Below, one piece after another: positions 1-8,967 of a DNA stretch of 64,000 bases. Under the pieces are notes generated by a model. That model did not search any database and had not been told where the DNA came from. It saw nothing but the letters and a program-made list of their open reading frames with translations. Source of the DNA: a virus; the IMG/VR virus record IMGVR_UViG_3300048597_000634, positions 141,545 to 205,544 of that record. One strand, written 5' to 3'. How positions within the stretch are numbered: position 1 is the stretch's first letter; every line of letters starts with the position of its first letter. Position numbers and translations under genes: made by a program.

Positions 1-541
1 AGTCTAAGAACTCTTCGTCAGTCATAGTGGCTAACTTCTCGTACAACTCGAAGGATCTACCGGTTAATCCGTAAGCAGCGTGGACCAAGATAGTCTGGTT
101 TAGTCGGTTGAGCATCAGGTCACGGTCGCTGATGTATTTAAGGAAGGCGGGGGCTGGCTTATTTGGGAAGCAATGTTGCCAACAGGTAAGGGCGGCGGAT
201 TGTTCAAAATTAACCACCATGGTTAAGTTAGGATGGTCTAGCTCGGCGTCTAATAGGTCTCTAGCGGCTAGATGATGATCTATAAGGGTTATCTTATGTC
301 CTTCTTTCAGCCAGCGTTTTAGAACCTTAGCAGGGTAATGGTAGTCAACGATGTAGATGTTTTTGGGACTATCACCGAAGAATAGTTTATTATTTTCTAT
401 CTGGTGGCTGCGCCCCACTAATTTGATGCTGGTGATGTTTTGTTCTTGTAGCCAACGGTTGACTACCCAGGCGGCGGCATAGCCATCTGGGCACACCTGA
501 CTATTATTGACCATGTGGTAGATGATGTAGTTATTCGGCAT
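1..541 (-). CDS. DHH-type phosphoesterase-like protein, 3' end outside window
   Basis: The reading frame opens with ATG at 539-541 and stays open to the window edge (about 180 codons). It shows CPDGYAAAW (residues 17-25), VDYHYP in the middle and a later IDHH. That order, Asp-Gly near the N-terminus followed by DxH-like and DHH motifs, is typical of DHH-family phosphoesterases (nanoRNase/RecJ-like), which hydrolyse phosphodiester bonds with two metal ions. The substrate cannot be told. The start overlaps the end of the upstream gene by 11 nt, so the two are probably cotranslated. The C-terminal DHHA1 half is not in the window. Confidence 0.6.
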   Translation of the reverse strand, partial: MPNNYIIYHMVNNSQVCPDGYAAAWVVNRWLQEQNITSIKLVGRSHQIENNKLFFGDSPKNIYIVDYHYPAKVLKRWLKEGHKITLIDHHLAARDLLDAELDHPNLTMVVNFEQSAALTCWQHCFPNKPAPAFLKYISDRDLMLNRLNQTILVHAAYGLTGRSFELYEKLATMTDEEFLD

Positions 542-767
542 TTTCTTTTAGTAGCTCCAGCACGATGCGTGGAGGTTCTCCTTGGATGGGGGATCTAGTT
601 ACGTGGTCTACTTTGTAGATAGTTGGTTCGGTGGGCTCGTCGCCTAGGTGTTCTTCAATTAATACTTGTCCTCGACGAAGTACCCACTGGCGCCGGCGCC
701 AACTCATATAATGCGGGTACTTTAGTTTACTTTTGGGATCGGTGATGGCGGGCTTCTTTTTAGGCAT
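531..767 (-). CDS. small hypothetical protein, 78 aa
   Basis: I do not recognise this protein. It has a basic N-terminus (MPKKKPAITDPKSK) with an RRRQW segment near residue 24 and an acidic C-terminus. It is packed between the clamp-like gene (5-nt gap) and the DHH gene (11-nt overlap), which supports real translation in a minus-strand operon. There is no membrane segment. Confidence 0.55.
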   Translation of the reverse strand: MPKKKPAITDPKSKLKYPHYMSWRRRQWVLRRGQVLIEEHLGDEPTEPTIYKVDHVTRSPIQGEPPRIVLELLKENAE

Positions 768-772
768 AATCG

Positions 773-2197
773 TTAATCAGCTAATTGGTCAGCGGTTACT
801 TCCGTTGCACAGCTAAGGCACACCGAGAAGTCTTCTGAATAAGGTACAGAGTCTACGAACATAGTCCACAGCTCCCTGTCCTTAGAATACCCTTGGGTCA
901 AAGACATCAAGTGGTCATTATCTGTATTGTCTACACCACCGTTTAGGTCACTATCAGTCCATAGCATTAGGTCATCAGGGTCTTCTGGTAGTTCGTTATC
1001 GCCGGCGCCGTCTTCGTAATAATAGAGTTCGTCTTCTGTTAGCTGCTGGCAGAACTTATAGGTGGCAATGAGGGCGCACATGAAATAGCTGTGGTTTACG
1101 ATTAGCGCCGCCCAAGGCGTTTCATCTCCAGTAAGGTCAGCGAACAACGCAAAGGACTTGTCTTGCTCCATTAAGTCAGAAGACTTGGTTAGCTCTAGGT
1201 GTGAGTCTAAGCAACGTAACCTTACGCCTTCAGAGTCATTAGTAGAGCGCCGCTTCTGGATATTAGTCTTATGGATTAGTTGCTTAGCCCCGAAAGTTCT
1301 AGTGCTGTGACTATCTAAGGGAATCTTATTGTTTAGGATTAGCGGCGCGTATTCACTAACAGCTCGGCTTAGATACGCTTCAGTGGTGGGCAATAATAAC
1401 CAGTCTTTGCCCGACCATACTTGTACGTGTTTTTGGTCTGTGGTGATTCTGAAGTTAATATCTCCTTTAGTCTGTAGGTTAAGGATACGAACTAAGTGGC
1501 GGGCTGGCACCCCGAAGCTTACGTCACCTTCAATGGTGCATTGAGCGTCTATGCCTACCTTGATAAGACTAATGCCTGTATCGGCGCCGCTGTATTCAGA
1601 GCCGAAGAGCTGTAGTTTGCCTAGTTCTCTGTTGTAGTGGAACCATACTGAGCGGCGGCTAGTGTCATTGGCATACTTACTAAAGGTGTTAAGGATAGCT
1701 GCTCGTCGCCGGAAGGGTATTATGTCAGGCACGTTTATACATCCTGGTAGCCAGTCGGTAAACGTAGGTGGTCTAAACTCATCAAAGCCGCCGGTATAAA
1801 TGGGACTAGTAACCCGGTCAATGAGGTCTGGGTCAGCACTAAGACTACAGTCAGTTATGCATTGGACTTCCACCACATTACGTTTAGTAGCCCTAATTCG
1901 CATTGGGTTACTAGACCACGGCTCTTCTCTCAATTGTTTTATGTCGGTGCCATCTATGAGGAATTGAGACTCACCTACGATGCCAGAGCTAGGTATTACC
2001 TTAGACCCCCAGGTGGAGCGTTTTAGTAGGGCAGTTAAGCGGCAATGGGATTCATCTATTTGGGCTAATCGCATGTAACGTAAGGCTGAGCCAGCGGGGC
2101 TAGCGTCTTCGTCTATGTCCAGCAGAAACTTAACTGCTTGGACTAGTTGGGCACCCGTAGCAAAGTCCAGGTAGTTAAGATTATTGTTCTTGGTCAT
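773..2197 (-). CDS. hypothetical protein, possible sliding-clamp-like fold
   Basis: 474 aa. A stretch around residues 215-275 reads like a DnaN domain: an alternating hydrophobic segment, VPARHLVRILNL, then an I-x-I-x-T-x-x-x-x-V-x-V strand pattern and a W-G-K-D-W-L-L-L-P turn. The N-terminal portion also has short beta-rich strands (MRLAQIDESHCRLTALL). DnaN clamps encircle DNA and tether polymerases, which would suit a gene near a polymerase. This is inferred from pattern only and no clamp signature is decisive. The C-terminal 100 residues are strongly acidic (DDLMLWTDSDLNGGVDNTD) with a CLSC pair near the end. It could equally be an unrelated phage protein. Confidence 0.4.
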   Translation of the reverse strand: MTKNNNLNYLDFATGAQLVQAVKFLLDIDEDASPAGSALRYMRLAQIDESHCRLTALLKRSTWGSKVIPSSGIVGESQFLIDGTDIKQLREEPWSSNPMRIRATKRNVVEVQCITDCSLSADPDLIDRVTSPIYTGGFDEFRPPTFTDWLPGCINVPDIIPFRRRAAILNTFSKYANDTSRRSVWFHYNRELGKLQLFGSEYSGADTGISLIKVGIDAQCTIEGDVSFGVPARHLVRILNLQTKGDINFRITTDQKHVQVWSGKDWLLLPTTEAYLSRAVSEYAPLILNNKIPLDSHSTRTFGAKQLIHKTNIQKRRSTNDSEGVRLRCLDSHLELTKSSDLMEQDKSFALFADLTGDETPWAALIVNHSYFMCALIATYKFCQQLTEDELYYYEDGAGDNELPEDPDDLMLWTDSDLNGGVDNTDNDHLMSLTQGYSKDRELWTMFVDSVPYSEDFSVCLSCATEVTADQLAD

Positions 2198-2251
2198 GGG
2201 TTTTTACAAAAGATTAGGGCGGGATGGTCAACCACCCCCGGTTCAACTAGT

Positions 2252-2581
2252 TTACTTTTTGCCTAGCAAACCTTCAGCTTTATCTAGCCATACTCCTAGG
2301 GAGAACTCAGACAATACAGCTTGCTTTAGTTCACTGCGTAGTTTGTCGTCTTGGAGCTCTTTAGGTAGGATGGCGTCGTCTACAAACTCAAAGGCTTCTG
2401 CTAATTGTCCATCAAGTTTATCTAGGGTTTCTTGGAGGTACTTGTCTTTGACATAGTTGTACGACATGCGCCCAAAGCGTGCAGCTATAGGCTCTACAAA
2501 GGCTTTTGAGGTAACGGTAAGAAAAAAGCCTATTAAGACCCCCAGCACGAGGTCAATAGCATGAGTAATGAAGTTAATCAT
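2252..2581 (-). CDS. small membrane protein, candidate holin
   Basis: 109 aa if started at the ATG that overlaps the endolysin stop as ATGA (2578-2581); a start five codons further upstream is less likely. Residues 5-25 form one strong transmembrane helix (AIDLVLGVLIGFFLTV). The rest is a long charged alpha-helical region. A one-helix membrane protein coupled to an endolysin fits a holin or spanin-like role, but no family signature is visible. The role is inferred from context. Confidence 0.5.
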   Translation of the reverse strand: MINFITHAIDLVLGVLIGFFLTVTSKAFVEPIAARFGRMSYNYVKDKYLQETLDKLDGQLAEAFEFVDDAILPKELQDDKLRSELKQAVLSEFSLGVWLDKAEGLLGKK

Positions 2582-3468
2582 AGCCAGTCTTTCCAAAGTA
2601 AAGTGAAATCGAAGCGAGCAGCGCGGCTACTCTTATACTGGGTGGAAGCCTTCACTAGACGCATAAAGCTTAGGAACTCATTTGGGTCTCGTATTAATAC
2701 ACAACCGGCCGACCAGGTAGAAATAAATGTATTATATGCGCCGCGCCAACCAGTCGTTTTAGTTGTGTGCAAGTTAATCCCATTCCCTGCTTCTCTAGTA
2801 ACGCGGTCATCCCGAAGGAAATTATGGTTACTATCTCTGACCAGAGTAGCCACGCCGACTTGTTGCATAGCTTCATAGCCCCGGTGCTGTCCTACTGCCC
2901 AAAGTTGTTTATGCTGCCCTAGTTGTAGTCGAGCGGCGCCACCCCGGTTCAAAGGGTTCAGGGTGTAGTACCGACCTGGCTCCGTGGTGCCAACGTATAA
3001 ACAAGACCATTTGGGTTGGTTAGGAGCATCAAACTGCATAATACCCACCAAGTCATTCCAGCGGTCTGGTGCGTCATTATTAGGTGTACCGTTAAGATTT
3101 ACACCTTCAATGCCAATGATATTGATAGCGCCTGGGCGTTGGTCTAAGGTATAACCCCGCTCAACACAACAACGGAATGCACGGTCTATTAGGGAATTAG
3201 TGCTGGGTAGCTTAGGGGTTTTAAGAAGTTTTGCTATGGAGCCAGCGCCGATTAACTCAGGAGATTTCTGATAAATACTCTCTTTAAAAGTATTCCAACC
3301 GCCTTGGGTCATAGGACCATAGATGCCGTCGATACGGTTCTTAGGGTATAACCCGCGGTGGGATAGTAGAGTTTGTAGCTCGGTTAATTCTGTGCTGGTG
3401 AGGGCTTTTACTTCCTTGGGGTCACCTTGGTTCATTAAGGAAGTAAGAGCCGGGTATTGGTTAGACAT
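2578..3468 (-). CDS. endolysin with peptidoglycan-binding-like N-terminus and YkuD/amidase-like C-terminus
   Basis: 296 aa, soluble, no signal peptide. Residues 28-62 resemble a PG-binding domain 1 (a run ending IDGIYGPMTQGGWNTF). The C-terminal part has GINLH (His234) and STWSAGC (Cys256) spaced as in phage peptidoglycan hydrolases and L,D-transpeptidase-like enzymes that use a His and Cys pair. It would cut or rearrange host murein at lysis. The stop overlaps the start of the candidate holin by 4 nt, giving a lysis pair. The exact bond cleaved cannot be told. Confidence 0.65.
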   Translation of the reverse strand: MSNQYPALTSLMNQGDPKEVKALTSTELTELQTLLSHRGLYPKNRIDGIYGPMTQGGWNTFKESIYQKSPELIGAGSIAKLLKTPKLPSTNSLIDRAFRCCVERGYTLDQRPGAINIIGIEGVNLNGTPNNDAPDRWNDLVGIMQFDAPNQPKWSCLYVGTTEPGRYYTLNPLNRGGAARLQLGQHKQLWAVGQHRGYEAMQQVGVATLVRDSNHNFLRDDRVTREAGNGINLHTTKTTGWRGAYNTFISTWSAGCVLIRDPNEFLSFMRLVKASTQYKSSRAARFDFTLLWKDWL

Positions 3469-3475
3469 AGCTAAG

Positions 3476-3784
3476 TTATTGGGCTTTCATCTTCAACTTA
3501 GCCTTGAGCTTAGTCAAAACACCTTCGAGGGCGTCTAGCATAGACTTATGTTGGCAGGAACAAACCACGTTCATAGATTCGTTTTCTTCTAGTTCTGCTT
3601 CGTAGTATCCACTGGACGTGGGGCGTGTGAGAACGATGGTGAAGGTCTTAGATTTATCTAGTTTGTTAGTTAAGGTAATCCACACCTCACAGTCATCTAC
3701 CGGTTTAATGGAAGAGTTGAAAGTTTTGGTGCCAACTACCTTTCTAATAGTTCTACGGATACTCTGCTTTTGTTCCTCGGTCAT
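3476..3784 (-). CDS. hypothetical protein, 102 aa
   Basis: Not recognised. The N-terminus is basic (TEEQKQSIRRTIRKVVG), a central region looks like alternating beta-strands, one Cys pair (VVCSCQ) is present and the end is a Lys/Leu amphipathic helix. It sits 4 nt downstream of the polymerase stop and 7 nt before the endolysin start, in the same transcription direction. Confidence 0.55.
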   Translation of the reverse strand: MTEEQKQSIRRTIRKVVGTKTFNSSIKPVDDCEVWITLTNKLDKSKTFTIVLTRPTSSGYYEAELEENESMNVVCSCQHKSMLDALEGVLTKLKAKLKMKAQ

Positions 3785-3788
3785 TGCT

Positions 3789-5823
3789 TTAGTGAGCCCA
3801 GACGGGCGCTATAGAATAAGAACAGGCACCTTTGATCTCAGAGCCTAGAGCCTCAAACTGTTTGGTTTGCACGGACTCCATTATCTGCTTAATGGTCTCT
3901 GCTATTTCTATAGCTAGCTTATCGGATGTGAAGGCTAATTCTGTGTATAGCCCATCGTCATTCACTTTGCTGTTGTCCCAGTCTATGGTAGATGTACCAG
4001 GAGAGTATATCAAGATTTCCATTTGATGTTGCGCCCCGCCCGATTCCGACGGGGCTCCTTAGCTTACACTAAGGGTCAGACTATATCATCACCAGCTTAT
4101 GCGCTGGTGCAACCTGTTTCGAGACCTCTTGGTCCCTACTCCCTTGCGGGATAGTCGTTGAACCTTGGTCATGTGGTATGACCCTTGGCTGCTGATTGCC
4201 CTGCTTTAGCGTGGGGGTTCCCAGCAATTAAGGTTGTTTACCCACGACAAAATCTATCGTGCACCTGTCCAATCAGTTGAATATCCTCCTGTGTAAACGT
4301 TGAATGGTTATCAATCCACCGTTGGATTAATATCATGGATTCTTTGGTCTGGGTTGCTGAAATGCTTTGGCATTGTTGTTATCGTAGAGCCGTTTAAACT
4401 CTACTTCCGCTGGTCACCCAACGGGTCAGGTCATATCATCGACTCTAGGAGTCGCCGGGCGCTCTTGGATAATATTATAGTTTGGGTCCATATTATCTGA
4501 CCGTCACACCTTCCTAGGGACTAAAACCCATCCTAGGCTTGGCTCGGTATTGCCTGGCTAGACACCAGGGGTCCACCGAATTCACCCGGTTATCACTTAA
4601 TCATCACTGATTAAGGCCACCCATTAGTTGATGGCGCAATTCACAGCAGCCCGCACAGCGGAATCTCCTTCCTTGCCGCCAGACCTTTCTTCAGCTCGAT
4701 GTTGTTATCGTCAGGCTCTTTATCCTGACTTCTATTGGTTTCCCAATAGTCCAGACTATTTCTTAAGCGTTGCCATTTTGACAACCCTTTCGGGCGCTCG
4801 TGGGGATTATTATTGTTGGAACTCAAATCCCTAGTCGTTGAACCTGACGTAGAACCAAAGTCCTCTACGTATTGGCTTAGCGTTACCATAACCTTCTTAT
4901 AAGCGTTAGGCTTTCACTAAATTCACCCGATTTAAGGTAGGCTAACTATTCACTTTACCCACCGGTGCCGGCCTGTCAACGGGACTATACAAAAGCCCCT
5001 GGCGGCGGCTAAAGCACCATAATTCTCCGCCCAATCATAATACCCAGCGTAAGTTTCGCGATGGTTTTTTACCCAGGACTCAGCGACGTCTAGTTTGACA
5101 TGATTACGCTCACTGATTGACTGGGGTGTGCTTAAGTAAAGCATCAATTGCCCCCGGCTTTCACCGAGGATTAGACTATACCTTTACAATCATTGATTGC
5201 ACTCGCCGTGTTACCCAACCTTAGGGTTGAGTCTCAGAGTCACCATAGTGTCGGCACCTTAGGTTATCGTCAGTCGTTGAACCATTCGCGCCGCTTTCAC
5301 GACGCCCTGGCTGCTGATTGGCATCGACGTTAGTCGGAAGCTTTCCAGCAATTGAGCGAGTTTGTTTTCGCCAACTCTACTTAGCGAAATTGAGCGTCTT
5401 AGCCGTGTCACGGGGTTTACGCTTTTCTCCAGGCTGTAGTTTTCGTACTATTTCATCCCACTCGCTTTCAGGTTTTCCTTCTACTAAGTGAGGATGGGTG
5501 CAGTTAGAACAAGTCCAAGAATGGAGGTCCCCTCTAGGGTTTGTATAGGTAGTTCCGTCGGGCAATGCGAGCTTTTTAGGTAATAATTGCGCTTGAGTCA
5601 TGGCCGGGTCTTTACTAAGCACTGTAGCTACTAAAATTTCCTGGGATGAGTAGTCTAAAGATACTATACTTTTCCCCGACCCATTACCACAGGTAAAACC
5701 ATTACGAGGGTTACTCATAAAGGTAATAACCTGTTCTTCGGTTTGAGGCTCGCTTAATACTACGCCGCCGCCCGTGGGGGCTGGGCGGGTAGTCAGTCTT
5801 CGTTTACGTTTCGGTTGGTTCAT
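3789..5823 (-). CDS. family A DNA polymerase catalytic subunit, split by four group I introns
   Basis: Five exons by my reading: 5383-5823, 4957-5144, 4631-4666, 4256-4370 and 3789-4019. Joined they give 337 codons in frame. The protein starts about 55 residues before motif A (SLDYSSQEILVA), then DLH, motif B (RDTAKTLNFAMLYLS), GRHRWV, RAAVNCAIQS and motif C (GQVHDEILIY). Spacing from motif B to C matches phage T7 and E. coli polymerases residue for residue. Exonuclease and thumb domains are absent, so this is probably one half of a two-gene polymerase; the other half is not in the window. The start overlaps the upstream gene by 20 nt. The 5' end of exon 3 (4666) is the least certain junction; sites at 4675 or 4678 also keep frame. 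A CxxC (WTCSNC) lies between motifs A and B. Confidence 0.85.
4020..4255 (-). ncRNA. group I intron 4 of the polymerase gene (inside motif C, HD^E)
   Basis: 236 nt, no ORF. The upstream exon ends CACGAT and pairs with the internal guide GUCGUG a few bases into the intron (five Watson-Crick pairs plus the diagnostic U-G at the splice site). The intron ends in G, followed by GAA for the catalytic Glu. Core elements P (AATTGCTGG), Q (AATCAGCAGCC), R (GTTCAACGACTA) and S (GATATAGTCTGA) occur in order, with P7 formed by GACTA/TAGTC. Splicing restores VHDEILIY. Confidence 0.85.
4371..4630 (-). ncRNA. group I intron 3 of the polymerase gene
   Basis: 260 nt, no ORF. The exon ends GCCAU and pairs with guide GUGGC 10-14 nt into the intron, with U-G at the junction. 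The intron ends in G. P7 is GGTCA/TGACC rather than the GACTA/TAGTC of its neighbours, so pairing is kept by compensatory change. Splicing joins AAVNCA-I-QSISATQ, restoring exactly 15 residues between the conserved Asn and Met as in E. coli Pol I. Confidence 0.8.
4667..4956 (-). ncRNA. group I intron 2 of the polymerase gene
   Basis: 290 nt. The exon ends GGUGGGU and pairs over seven bases with guide GCCUACC, with U-G at the junction. R (GGTTCAACGACTAG) and S (AAATAGTCTGGAC) form P7 GACTA/TAGTC; Q is divergent (AACGCTAAGCCAA). An 82-codon open frame inside shows no endonuclease motif and looks fortuitous. The 3' splice site is chosen at a G that yields RWVDSAVRAAVN; two other G positions 9 and 12 nt upstream remain possible. 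Confidence 0.75.
5145..5382 (-). ncRNA. group I intron 1 of the polymerase gene (inside motif B)
   Basis: 238 nt, no ORF. The exon ends UUUCGCU and pairs perfectly with guide GGCGAAA (5366-5372). P (CAATTGCTGGAAAG), Q (CAATCAGCAGCC), R (GTTCAACGACTGA) and S (GGTATAGTCTAA) are all clear. It ends in G before ATG CTT TAC, giving KTLNFA-MLYL with the motif B tyrosine at the expected distance from the lysine. Confidence 0.85.
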
Positions 5824-6055
5824 CGTCGGTGTTAGTTAATTCTTTGAGCTTCTGTTTGCCTTTTTTGGTTAGAGACAATGGGGCTGACTGTTTAAGTAAA
5901 TCGAGATGCTTAAGAGACTTAAGGGCGGCGGCGATTTGCTGTTTAGTCAATCCTTCACAGTCCGCAGGATAAGCAATAGGATTATGGTCAATGAACGACC
6001 GTAATACTAACTCCTCATCCTGGGATAGTTGTTGGCTGAAGTGGTTGGGCGTCAT
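5804..6055 (-). CDS. small winged-helix-like protein, 83 aa
   Basis: Residues 14-75 follow a winged helix pattern: helix, a turn with GLTKQQIAAALKSLKHLDLL as candidate recognition helix region, and a basic wing (LTKKGKQKLKEL). It probably binds nucleic acid; the target is unknown. The start overlaps the rIIA-like stop as ATGA and the end overlaps the polymerase start by 20 nt. No conserved family name comes to mind. Confidence 0.5.
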   Translation of the reverse strand: MTPNHFSQQLSQDEELVLRSFIDHNPIAYPADCEGLTKQQIAAALKSLKHLDLLKQSAPLSLTKKGKQKLKELTNTDDEPTET

Positions 6056-8520
6056 AGTGGCGCGGTGCCTCGTCTGGTTTCTAATTCATTAATAATCTCT
6101 AGTAACTGCCAGAATTTATCATGACTAACATTAAATGCCGCAAGCAGGTCCCAATACTGCATAATCACTTTGCCGTAGAGTAAGCGTCGGTCATCACAAG
6201 ACTTTCTGTTTAATATGCTGTATTCCTTGCACAATCTCAGGAAATTAGGGTGCCAATCAGCTATACGCTTAGTTTCTTTGGGGATATAACGCCCTAGTAG
6301 TGTTCGTATAGCTCGGTACTGCTCGCCGGACATATAAGGGTCTCCAGCAAAACCCAGCACCTCCCCAGAATGGTTAGATTCTAACCACTTAAAGAGCCGA
6401 TCTCTCACTGTGTCTATAGAGGTCCAGTTACATAACCCTGCCTCACATAGCGTTTCAATCTTAGCCGCCGCGTTGGGTGAGATGGTAAACCGGAATGGGT
6501 GGTAATGCTTAATGAAACACCGCGGCGCCATGGACACACAGCTATATTCCTCATCAGTTTTGATAATGGTGTAGATGCCGTTATTTTTTAAGTAAATGAC
6601 CGGCTCCATTAATAGCGCCTCGTTAATATCATTGAGGTCATCTACGGTGTGCTTATGCTCCCATGAACCTACATTGATGACGTCATCGCTAGTGTTCCGC
6701 AGTTGCCGAAGCAGCACTGCTAAGTCAACACCAGTCTTATCCTCTACCTCATCCTTACTAGACTTATTAACGGACTTGGTACTCTTAGTTCTGTATAGCC
6801 CAAGGTAGTTAATGATTGGGCCGTAAGGTTTTAGCTGGTCCTCTAGCATGTTGAGAGCTGAAGAGTCCTGGGATAGCTTTAATACTAGGACGGGGCCGGT
6901 TATCTTATCTCCATAGACCCGCTCAAGTTGTTTTAAGGTTATATCGCGCCCCCGGAGGGCTATTACGGTCAGACCAAGGTTAATAACCTTTAATGGGTTC
7001 ATACGGGCGCGGTCATTGGGCGTTGCCTTGACCTTAGCGTGCCGGTAATAATCCTTAATTTCTTTCCATAACTCGCCATCGTAGTCATAAGACATATCAC
7101 TGTCAGCTAACAGGTAATACTTAGACACGGCGTAACTGCACCCTAGACTCTTGTTGTTAGATAAGTAGTCGTAGATATAACCATGGCTGCCCCGCGGCTC
7201 AATTAGCGTAATCAGACCGTCAGTGTATGTAAAGGATGGGAATTGTTGCTCACTGTCAACCCCGTTAGATACATAACGTAGTTTATGGGGACCAGCATCT
7301 ACGGTGAAGGATAATTTGGCTTCAGCATTGAGATAGTATCTGATACGCTGTGTTAGCGCTGTGCAGTAATTAAGAAAGACCTTGGACACCTCAGCCACAT
7401 TGGTTAAGTCAGCACACTCGTGGTGCTTCTTAATATGCTGGTCAAAGGATTGCTGGACCAATGCACTGAGCCTTCTATTGACCTCAACACTAATGACTTG
7501 CGAGGCTAAAGCTTGTAGTTTGTCTAGGATTGGCTGCGTTTGGTCATTCTTCAACAACTCTTCTCGGCTTGTGTTTAAAGGCAAATATCCAGGCGGTACT
7601 CGAATAACCACCACGCAGTGCTGTTCTGTCGCTGAGCTGCTTCGATACCCTAATAGGTCTGAGCTGAGGATTTCTTCTATAGTTAGCTGTTTGCTTATGG
7701 TAGTAGCGTTACTATACACGTAGCCTTTATTTTGTTTGAGGTAATATAAGGCGCCGCCTAAGTCTAAAATCACACTACCGTAGCTATAACGGTTAGCAGT
7801 GTAATAATCTACAGTTACTGGCGTGTCCGCCTCTTCCTTTGTGTTTAGAGAAAAGTAACGGTGAGGCTTTAAGCCTTGACCAAACCACCAATCATCCTGC
7901 GACGTTAGTGACTCACCTTTAATAAGGTTGAAGTCATAACGAGAGACGTCTATTAAGTCTAGTAATGTATGTATGACTTTACTTGTAGCTACATTACCGA
8001 AAGGGATGGTGACTTCTAACCCAGTGTTATCTGCTTCTACGGGTTCTGGGTCAGACCATATTGTTAACTCAGGGATGTGGTATTCATTCAGGTTACAGAG
8101 GTATAGGGTTTCATAGCCGCCGTGGAAACTACGAATGTAAAACTGTTTAGATAAGGCAAGCGGCGCCAGCCGACCCACACCATAGGCACCAATGGCATTA
8201 GCGTTATCTTCCTTAGTGCTCTCACCAATGTGGGTATATAACCCGTGCATTGATTCAGGACTTAGCCCCGGACCATGGTCACGGATGATTACCCGGTCTA
8301 CTTCTACCGTTATATCTACTGATAATCCAGGACCTACTTCGTTGTTAGCGTCGTAGGCGTTGCTGATGATTTCACGGAAGGCGGCGCTAAGGGGGTCGGC
8401 GTATTGTTGGGTGATTAATAGTTGACTTAGCTTAGCTAACTGCTGGCGTTCTAGCTTAATGCTGAATTCTTTGCCAGACTCGTTCTTGATGGCGGTGCGT
8501 TGTTCTAAGATAGGCCTCAT
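6052..8520 (-). CDS. rIIA-like GHKL ATPase
   Basis: 822 aa. The GHKL/HATPase fold is marked by an N-box REIISNAYDANN (49-60), the G1 box RDHGPGLS (80-87) and the G2 box GAYGVGRLAP (111-120). The length and the N-terminal ATPase with a long divergent C-terminus match phage T4 rIIA relatives, implicated in membrane-linked lysis timing and exclusion. A rIIB-like partner is encoded far away at 55995-56834. There is a 4-nt overlap with the winged-helix gene and a 2-nt gap to the gene upstream. Confidence 0.7.
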   Translation of the reverse strand: MRPILEQRTAIKNESGKEFSIKLERQQLAKLSQLLITQQYADPLSAAFREIISNAYDANNEVGPGLSVDITVEVDRVIIRDHGPGLSPESMHGLYTHIGESTKEDNANAIGAYGVGRLAPLALSKQFYIRSFHGGYETLYLCNLNEYHIPELTIWSDPEPVEADNTGLEVTIPFGNVATSKVIHTLLDLIDVSRYDFNLIKGESLTSQDDWWFGQGLKPHRYFSLNTKEEADTPVTVDYYTANRYSYGSVILDLGGALYYLKQNKGYVYSNATTISKQLTIEEILSSDLLGYRSSSATEQHCVVVIRVPPGYLPLNTSREELLKNDQTQPILDKLQALASQVISVEVNRRLSALVQQSFDQHIKKHHECADLTNVAEVSKVFLNYCTALTQRIRYYLNAEAKLSFTVDAGPHKLRYVSNGVDSEQQFPSFTYTDGLITLIEPRGSHGYIYDYLSNNKSLGCSYAVSKYYLLADSDMSYDYDGELWKEIKDYYRHAKVKATPNDRARMNPLKVINLGLTVIALRGRDITLKQLERVYGDKITGPVLVLKLSQDSSALNMLEDQLKPYGPIINYLGLYRTKSTKSVNKSSKDEVEDKTGVDLAVLLRQLRNTSDDVINVGSWEHKHTVDDLNDINEALLMEPVIYLKNNGIYTIIKTDEEYSCVSMAPRCFIKHYHPFRFTISPNAAAKIETLCEAGLCNWTSIDTVRDRLFKWLESNHSGEVLGFAGDPYMSGEQYRAIRTLLGRYIPKETKRIADWHPNFLRLCKEYSILNRKSCDDRRLLYGKVIMQYWDLLAAFNVSHDKFWQLLEIINELETRRGTAPL

Positions 8521-8522
8521 TA

Positions 8523-8870
8523 TTATTTGCTGTGTAGGTCGTGCTGTTTGGACTCGTAGGACTGCTTAAGGGCGGCGGCTAGTAGTTGTCCTTTCTCTAC
8601 TGCCATGGACGCTAGGGTAGCTGCGTCAAGGTCTGGATTCTGGTCCATGAGGCGTGGTAGGTAAAGGGTGGCACAAGTAAGTTCTTGTTCTTGCCAGTAT
8701 TCTTCGGACTTGAGAAGGAAAGGCTCGTCTGCTAGTAGCGTGTAGATGTCGCACAGTTGGTCTTCGATGGAAGATAGGTAACGGTCACGGTCGGCGATTT
8801 GTTTGAGGTAGTGGGCTGTGTAGACCGCTGCTTTCTGGATGGTCTTGAGATAGTTAAGGATTGGCTGCAT
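8523..8870 (-). CDS. hypothetical protein, 115 aa
   Basis: Not recognised. It is almost entirely alpha-helical by composition (Leu, Gln, Glu and Tyr rich, e.g. YLKTIQKAAVYTAHYLKQIA) with a Lys/His-rich tail. It lies 2 nt before the rIIA-like start and downstream of a terminator-like hairpin, so it may open this transcription unit. Confidence 0.55.
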   Translation of the reverse strand: MQPILNYLKTIQKAAVYTAHYLKQIADRDRYLSSIEDQLCDIYTLLADEPFLLKSEEYWQEQELTCATLYLPRLMDQNPDLDAATLASMAVEKGQLLAAALKQSYESKQHDLHSK

Positions 8871-8893
8871 TGTAGTGATGGTTGGTTAATGGG

Positions 8894-8934
8894 CAAAAGA
8901 AAACCCGCCTACGTTTGTTGCGTTGTAGACGGGC
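8894..8934 (-). terminator. intrinsic terminator (minus strand)
   Basis: On the minus strand a GCCCGTCTAC.../GTAGGCGGG stem with a small loop is followed by TTTTCTTTTG. It lies downstream of the 45-codon gene 8968-9105 and just before the gene at 8523, so it would end transcription coming from above. Confidence 0.6.
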
Positions 8935-8967
8935 ACGAGACGAAAGATACGAAGTGATACTACCAGC

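Noticed and set aside
4641-4889. 82-codon open frame inside intron 2
   Set aside because: It spans intron core elements R and S and shows no nuclease motif; chance ORF.
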